Assembly: GCA_913009765.1 (NCBI GenBank)
Contig: CAJVYT010000029.1
Span: 1 to 20,344 of the forward strand
Direction: 5' to 3'
DNA length: 20,344 nucleotides
Origin: an uncultured candidate division Zixibacteria bacterium
GTDB lineage: Bacteria > Zixibacteria > MSB-5A5 > GN15 > FEB-12
Made by a program: the position numbers and the translations under genes. Shown in pieces: positions 15,038-20,344 of the stretch. Within the stretch, counting starts at the first letter, position 1. Each line of letters opens with the position of its first letter. The notes under the pieces are model-generated. The model was not told the origin of the DNA. It saw only the letters and a list, made by a program, of their open reading frames with translations, and made no database searches.

Positions 15038-16861
15038 TTAATTTGGCTTTTCAGATGACAATCTAAGCTTCGCTTGTTCTATATTGTTAATTGTATTGAT
15101 ATTATTCGGGTATTCTTTTAAAACTAATTTCCAAACATCGATAGCTTTTTGATATTGATTGTCACGCATATATTTGAGACCATCCAAATACAATCCCCAA
15201 ATCTTCTTATTAGAATGTAAATCATCAAGGGTTGTTTCTTTTACTGATGATGTGCTTATCTTTTTGAGATATTCTATCGCAACCGGATTTTCATTATCAA
15301 GCAGTAAAACAGCTTCGAAAGTCTTTTTGGCACTTCTTATCCGTTTATTATTATATAATTGAATTCCACTATTAAGCTGTTGGGCAATATTGATATTTTC
15401 AGCTATATGGGAAATAGCTTCCAGTGCCTTCTTATTTTCAGGGTCTATCTCAATAATTTTATTATACGCTATGACAGCTTCTATATTGTTTCCGCTTTTT
15501 TCAGCTTCTGCAGCATCTGAAAAGTTTTTTTGAAGCTCGTTTTTAATATCGTTTTCAATTCGAGACTTTAGATTTAATGCTTCGGAATAATCGGGTGATA
15601 CGTCTAATGACAGCTGCAGCATATCTAAGGCAGCATTATAATAATGCTTCTCATAAAAACTTTGAGCCTGTGCCAAATAGGTTACACGTGCTGTTTCGAC
15701 TTCCTGACGATGCTGTTTATACTGCTGTTCTGTTTTAACCTGAATGTTAATTGAATTTTCTATAGCAGCAATCACTCCGATAATCTCTTCATTATGCTCA
15801 TCAAATGCTAACGCTCTCTGATAATAAACCAAAGCGGAATCAAGTTGGAAACTATTATTGTATGTATCAGCCTTTTGTTTGTAAAACTCAAATTGTTTCA
15901 AGCGTTCTTCAGCAAGTAATGTTGTTCCTCGTGATTCGACAAGTTTTTTCTCTTTCAGGATTTTATCCTTCACAGAGGTTCCTATTAAAAACGAAAGCGA
16001 AAACCGATGAGAATCATTGATATTATCCATTATTTTATAGGCATAATCAATTTTAATTCTGTTAATAATTATACCGGCACCAAATGAAAAATTATCTTTA
16101 TCATAGCCGGTACGTAAAGCATACGTCTGATTAAAAAGAAGTTCTCCCCCCGTATGTACTTTTATTGTTCTATTTTCTATTTTTTCAAGTTCAATTGCTG
16201 CTGTTAATATAGATTTTTCATGTAATGATATATTTTTAAAACCAATTCCACCTGCTAAAGTAATAGGTGCGGTCTCAGTTTCTGCAGCTAATTTTAATTC
16301 AGATGGAACAATATCTCTGAAAATCAATCCACTTGAAATGTGTTCTGACAATTGCAGAGAGAGACCGACATCAAGCCCTAAACCATAATCTGATAAGGAA
16401 TCGAGCGATTGGTTCACAATTTTGAAACTCCCCCCCATTGAAAAATTATCCCCTAATGTTTGACCGTAAGAAAATAGAATCTGACTTTCCGAATATCCAA
16501 ATGTGTTACCCGAAATAAAATCTGATCTTCCTTCAATATCATCCGTGCCAATTCTGAAAAAACCGATACCTACTCCGCCTAATTTAGAATCAGGAAATAC
16601 CCATCCGGCATAATTATAAGAGGTACCCTCAAATAATTCAATATGCATAAAGGAGAATTCATGATAATTCAGATTAGGTAAACCGGCGGGATTGTAATAG
16701 ATAGCAGAGGCATCGTCGGCAAGTGAAATAAAACCGCCCCCCATACCCAATGCTCTGGCACCTGCACCAATTGAAAATGGTGTTTCTTGACCGGCATCTC
16801 CGGCAAAAGCGGTTGAAATCATTATAAAAAACAGAACAAATATAATTTTAAGAAATTGCAT
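15038..16861 (-). CDS. PorV-like outer-membrane beta-barrel with C-terminal TPR region
   Basis: A 607-residue exported protein. The signal peptide is residues 1-20 (ends ISTAFA|GDAG). Residues about 21-293 match the PorV/PorQ (UPF0164-like) barrel family: GARALGMGGGFISLADDASA (35-53 region) and IYYNPAGLP (54-62), followed by alternating strands ending in RFSLSFLIG (286-294). From about 295 to 607 the protein is helical with repeated TPR-like units (for example DSALVYYQRALAFDEHN, AVIAYNKIIEIDPENKKA, AIDVWKLVLKEYPNN), probably periplasmic. Barrel plus TPR in one protein is not the usual short PorV layout. Its ATG overlaps by one base the stop of the large Ig-repeat protein (TAATG), so the two are co-translated. 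A role in placing that protein on the surface is inferred from the pairing. Confidence 0.85.
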   Translation of the reverse strand: MQFLKIIFVLFFIMISTAFAGDAGQETPFSIGAGARALGMGGGFISLADDASAIYYNPAGLPNLNYHEFSFMHIELFEGTSYNYAGWVFPDSKLGGVGIGFFRIGTDDIEGRSDFISGNTFGYSESQILFSYGQTLGDNFSMGGSFKIVNQSLDSLSDYGLGLDVGLSLQLSEHISSGLIFRDIVPSELKLAAETETAPITLAGGIGFKNISLHEKSILTAAIELEKIENRTIKVHTGGELLFNQTYALRTGYDKDNFSFGAGIIINRIKIDYAYKIMDNINDSHRFSLSFLIGTSVKDKILKEKKLVESRGTTLLAEERLKQFEFYKQKADTYNNSFQLDSALVYYQRALAFDEHNEEIIGVIAAIENSINIQVKTEQQYKQHRQEVETARVTYLAQAQSFYEKHYYNAALDMLQLSLDVSPDYSEALNLKSRIENDIKNELQKNFSDAAEAEKSGNNIEAVIAYNKIIEIDPENKKALEAISHIAENINIAQQLNSGIQLYNNKRIRSAKKTFEAVLLLDNENPVAIEYLKKISTSSVKETTLDDLHSNKKIWGLYLDGLKYMRDNQYQKAIDVWKLVLKEYPNNINTINNIEQAKLRLSSEKPN

Positions 16862-19800
16862 TATTTCACCACCGCTACTTTAATTCGTGCATATTCACCC
16901 GAAAGCTTATTTATTATAGAGGCTATATATACACCATTTAAAACAATCTCGCCGGAATTATTGCGTCCGTCCCATTCTATAATATTTTCACCTACTGATG
17001 CCCCTATTGAGCCTGCGGAATAAAATTTTCTATACACTTCTTCCCCCGTTAATGTAAACATTTGAAATTCAACAGGAGCATCTTCAGTAAGTTCAAACAC
17101 GAATTGCACCGGTTTTACGGTAGGGTTAAAAGGATTATTTTCAATAACAAAAGATTCGTCTAAACTACTCCCTTTAAAAACAACATGATACGAAAGGATT
17201 TCATCTCCATTATATATAGATTTAATTATTACATTCTGTCCCATATTGGGACCATCAATATATGTTGCTTTAGAATCCGCCGGTAATAACTCAAGAAGTA
17301 ATTCTTTGTGTGATGATTCTTTAAACTCTGCGACTAAGCGAATCGTTCTTGTCTCTTGAGGTGCGATGATAAAATCAGAAAACCAAAACATCAATTCATT
17401 TCCACCGGCTGTCGTTGATGTTATTTTTTTGTCATTTTCTGTAAAATAGGTACCTCCGACATCAATGACTTCCCGAACATTAATTGATTCATGTAATGGT
17501 GAGAAAATATTTAAGTCAAGATACTCCATTTGAATAGAGTTTAATGCAGAATTACTGTTATTTGTAATAGATAGTTCAAACAACTCTTTTGAACGCCCCG
17601 GCAGTACAAGATTTGTTCCCAAAAATACTGCTTCCATAATTACTTCAGCATCACTCGAAACTGATAAAACAGAAAATCCGAAAGATTCATTTACGATTTT
17701 TGCAGGAGCATTATAATTAATATCTAATGGAGTTTCCACTACCGAAAAATTAAACTCAAGCAGAGTATCATATAGCGGAGCGGTAAAACTAAAATCCAAA
17801 GTTGAATCGGAACAGAATGAACCGGTGAAAGTATCGGGCTGATTTACATTTAATCCGTTTACTATAAACTCATAGCTGCCGTCATTTACGTCAGCCGTAC
17901 CATGGTTTTCAACATCTAATTGGATATGAACCTGCTCTCCCTGATTCACAACAACTCCCTCAGTATTTTCTAACCCATTTATCCTATAAGAAATTTCAAG
18001 CAAAGCGGCATCTTCTATTATAAGAAATGCCGAATTATTTATTGGATCGGTTGTACCTAATGAATTATCATATAAATCAACTCTGAAACTTTCAGGTAAA
18101 CTCTGTGCCGAAGATGCTGCGGTAACATCAAAAAACAAAAAGACAGTATCAAACGGCTGTATATCATAAGCTACTTTTATCGGTTCAACTATTTGGGACA
18201 AACCATCAATTGTTTTTAATTCTAATTTTACCGAGTCTAATACATTTGATGAAAGATTGGCAACAGCTGCTTTAAACTTAATTTCCTGTGAACTGTTCAC
18301 TATTGGTGCGTTTGGTGCAATAACTTCCAGATCAATTATTTGAACCAAAGGTAATTCTAATACTTGGACTAAAGAATCAAAAGTTATAATATACGTCAGC
18401 GTATCAGTCATTCCCGGTAGGCAAAACTTAACAGTAGCTTCAGCAATTAAATCTGACCCAACTTGTTCCGGCTGAATTGAAATCGAAGCCGATCTTAAAA
18501 CATTCTCCCCCGGATATAAAGAATCTCTATCTAAAAAAAGATTTGTAGAAGAAGAAAATGAGCCATCATATATTTTAAACTGTGATAAACTTCCATGAAA
18601 AAGATACGGCATGCTGCTTTCAACATTCAACTGAAATTCAAAAGATACATTTGTGCCGGCATAAACAATTTTAGGAGTCAAAGAGCCCTCTACAAGAGAA
18701 ATCCCATTATCAAAATAGATATAGATTGAATCAACAACCGGTTCCGATAGAGTCAACATATTTCCCGCTGAAAAAATACGATAATCCATCACAACATCAT
18801 ACCAGCCATTTGAAAATGTATTTTCAGAACTTAAATCAGCCGGTATATTCCCATAACTGATAACACCTTCAATAACTGATATAGGTACTGGGTTCCCTCG
18901 ATATAGGTCAGCAATGACTGTTTGAGTGCTTTTATCAGATAAAGTAATCATAAGCTGTGTGGAATCAATTGATTGAGCAAACCCATCAGCCTGTACCTCA
19001 AATGATATATCAATTGGAATTTTATATATTATCGTATCGGGCTTAAAGGAATTGTCCACTAATTTTAATTGCGAAATATCTAAAACATCAACTGAAAATC
19101 TTTTTTCAGATTGTGTTATAAAAATTTCTCCTTGATATGAAAATTTTGTTTGAGCCATAACTACTAATTCATCAGAAAAACCTGCTTGCGTATAAATCGG
19201 TAGCTCAATATCCAACTCGCCTACGACTCCTACCTCAGGCGGATTAACTAAAATAGTAACTAACGATTCAGGCATAGACTGCCAATAAACTGATAGAGCA
19301 ATCAGGCTGTCGGCTTTGAGATTACCGTTACTTTGAATCAAAATTGTTGCTGATGTTGTATGACCGGCAAAAACTGAACTGACTGTTTCCCCATTAACAT
19401 TTTGGACATCTAATATATCATAATTATTAAAATTCACATTCACAATATTTGATGAGACCGCCCCGTTATCAGCATAGAGAGAAAATTCGCCTGAAACTCC
19501 CTCATACAAAACTTCAAAATCTTTTATACGAACAACACCGCCAACTTGAAACTCATTATTATCAAGCAGATAATTACTGAGTTCCCCGCCTGAAAGAACC
19601 AATTCTATCGGGGTTTCTGAAAGATTATAATCCGTCTTTAAATTATTATATGTATCATATAAAATAACAGCAGCATTATGATTTATTATATTTCCGACAA
19701 ATTGAGTGTCCCTTACTTGCAAAGTCATTCGAGATAAATCGCCGGGAGTAACTGTGATTTGCCCTGAAAGACCGCTCACTCCGCCAGCTGTTGCCTGGGC

Positions 19801-20343
19801 GACTCCTTCACCAACTCGAGTAACAAACAAAGATGAATCACTAAATTGTCCTATACAATTAACACATTCAAAAATACTCCATTGGAAGACTGTACCATCA
19901 ATTTTATTACCATATTGGTCAAAAGCTGATGCCGAAAATGGTTGTGTTGTTCCTGCTTTTATAGAAATATCTTCAGATGGCGTTACCATAATTGAATAAA
20001 TAGAAGCTGAAGTAATTGTAAAAGATTCTGACAATAACGGTCCGATAGCAATTTTCTGATTATCCCGAAGCCCAAATAGAGAGAATTGATAATCTCCTTT
20101 TTTGGTAGGATTCTGTATTTTTGACAGCTTGACAGTAACACTGATTGGTAGAGTTGTATCAGACGGGTAGTCATCGTCATCATCAAAAGAACCAAAGGAC
20201 TTATCTCTGTTTAGATAAATACGTAATGACTGTAAATCACTATCGATTGTTTGAATAGTGTAGTTAATATGCTTATAGTCGTCGATAAGTTCAACAGAAT
20301 CGAGAGATTTGGCTGAAAACTCACTCGGCAAAGTAATAACCAA
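16861..20343 (-). CDS. Large multi-domain surface/adhesin-like protein with C-terminal FlgD-like Ig domain (5' partial)
   Basis: The open frame reaches the window edge, so the N-terminus and signal peptide are outside; 1160 codons are present. TTG at 20343 is the first possible start but need not be real. An acidic patch (FDDDDDYPSD, residues 53-62) lies in the first domain. Residues about 115-200 form a bacterial Ig-like domain (DQYGNKIDGTVFQW ... GQITVTPGDLSRMTL) with a CVNC pair at 160-163. Several beta-rich Ig-like or CARDB-like modules follow up to about 1060. The last 93 residues start NNPFNPTVKPVQFVFEL and include GENIIEWDGRNNSGEIVLNG, typical of the FlgD-type Ig domain at the ends of secreted proteins in Fibrobacterota, Bacteroidota relatives and candidate phyla. 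It may serve as a sorting domain. The gene is paired with the PorV-like barrel gene. Ligand and function are unknown. Confidence 0.85.
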   Translation of the reverse strand: MVITLPSEFSAKSLDSVELIDDYKHINYTIQTIDSDLQSLRIYLNRDKSFGSFDDDDDYPSDTTLPISVTVKLSKIQNPTKKGDYQFSLFGLRDNQKIAIGPLLSESFTITSASIYSIMVTPSEDISIKAGTTQPFSASAFDQYGNKIDGTVFQWSIFECVNCIGQFSDSSLFVTRVGEGVAQATAGGVSGLSGQITVTPGDLSRMTLQVRDTQFVGNIINHNAAVILYDTYNNLKTDYNLSETPIELVLSGGELSNYLLDNNEFQVGGVVRIKDFEVLYEGVSGEFSLYADNGAVSSNIVNVNFNNYDILDVQNVNGETVSSVFAGHTTSATILIQSNGNLKADSLIALSVYWQSMPESLVTILVNPPEVGVVGELDIELPIYTQAGFSDELVVMAQTKFSYQGEIFITQSEKRFSVDVLDISQLKLVDNSFKPDTIIYKIPIDISFEVQADGFAQSIDSTQLMITLSDKSTQTVIADLYRGNPVPISVIEGVISYGNIPADLSSENTFSNGWYDVVMDYRIFSAGNMLTLSEPVVDSIYIYFDNGISLVEGSLTPKIVYAGTNVSFEFQLNVESSMPYLFHGSLSQFKIYDGSFSSSTNLFLDRDSLYPGENVLRSASISIQPEQVGSDLIAEATVKFCLPGMTDTLTYIITFDSLVQVLELPLVQIIDLEVIAPNAPIVNSSQEIKFKAAVANLSSNVLDSVKLELKTIDGLSQIVEPIKVAYDIQPFDTVFLFFDVTAASSAQSLPESFRVDLYDNSLGTTDPINNSAFLIIEDAALLEISYRINGLENTEGVVVNQGEQVHIQLDVENHGTADVNDGSYEFIVNGLNVNQPDTFTGSFCSDSTLDFSFTAPLYDTLLEFNFSVVETPLDINYNAPAKIVNESFGFSVLSVSSDAEVIMEAVFLGTNLVLPGRSKELFELSITNNSNSALNSIQMEYLDLNIFSPLHESINVREVIDVGGTYFTENDKKITSTTAGGNELMFWFSDFIIAPQETRTIRLVAEFKESSHKELLLELLPADSKATYIDGPNMGQNVIIKSIYNGDEILSYHVVFKGSSLDESFVIENNPFNPTVKPVQFVFELTEDAPVEFQMFTLTGEEVYRKFYSAGSIGASVGENIIEWDGRNNSGEIVLNGVYIASIINKLSGEYARIKVAVVK

Positions 20344-20344
20344 C

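Overview
The window is a contig end from an AT-rich bacterium with two membranes. Every gene I can support lies on the minus strand, so transcription runs from high to low coordinates. No rRNA, tRNA, insertion sequence or CRISPR array was seen. A Wza-type export protein, a PorV-like outer-membrane barrel, LapA/LapB-like proteins, a SPOR protein and a surface protein ending in a FlgD-like Ig domain together suggest a diderm from or near the Fibrobacterota/Bacteroidota side of the tree, or one of its candidate phyla. This placement is inference from gene content, not from a marker gene.

Layout in transcription order: (1) 20344-15038 holds the 3' part of a very large multi-Ig surface protein (5' end outside the window), overlapping by one base a PorV-like barrel fused to TPRs. 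(2) 14995-10493 is a signalling group: a membrane protein joining an RsbW-like kinase domain to a HAMP/PP2C phosphatase, a STAS anti-anti-sigma protein, and a GGDEF diguanylate cyclase with an intact product-inhibition site. (3) 10464-5021 is an exopolysaccharide export operon with a good sigma70-like promoter: Wza-like export protein, Wzz-like chain-length protein, a TPR protein, a CpsD/CapB-type tyrosine kinase and a DUF3473 polysaccharide deacetylase, then a weak terminator. (4) 4916-4239 is a secreted protein of unknown function with its own promoter. (5) 4154-109 is a tight cluster of lapA-like, lapB-like (without the rubredoxin domain), TPR-SPOR and mutS, the last cut off by the contig end.

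The most interesting spot is the end of the STAS gene. A run of ten A residues is followed, in the -1 frame, by a 95-codon open frame with no ATG, GTG or TTG. It fills what otherwise looks like a 350-base gap before the cyclase gene. A -1 slip on the A-run, by ribosome or RNA polymerase, would make a STAS protein of about 222 residues instead of 130. An indel in the assembly or genome is the competing explanation.

A plausible model is that the kinase/phosphatase sets the phosphorylation state of the STAS protein, the neighbouring cyclase makes c-di-GMP, and the adjacent operon exports a polysaccharide. The order supports a shared theme, but the links are inferred.

The first 108 bases are not biological. 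Positions 51-108 match the complete 58-base Illumina TruSeq universal (P5) adapter and positions 1-50 are low-complexity T-rich read-through. The mutS frame runs into the adapter, so its last 19 apparent codons are artefact and the ATPase half of the gene is missing.
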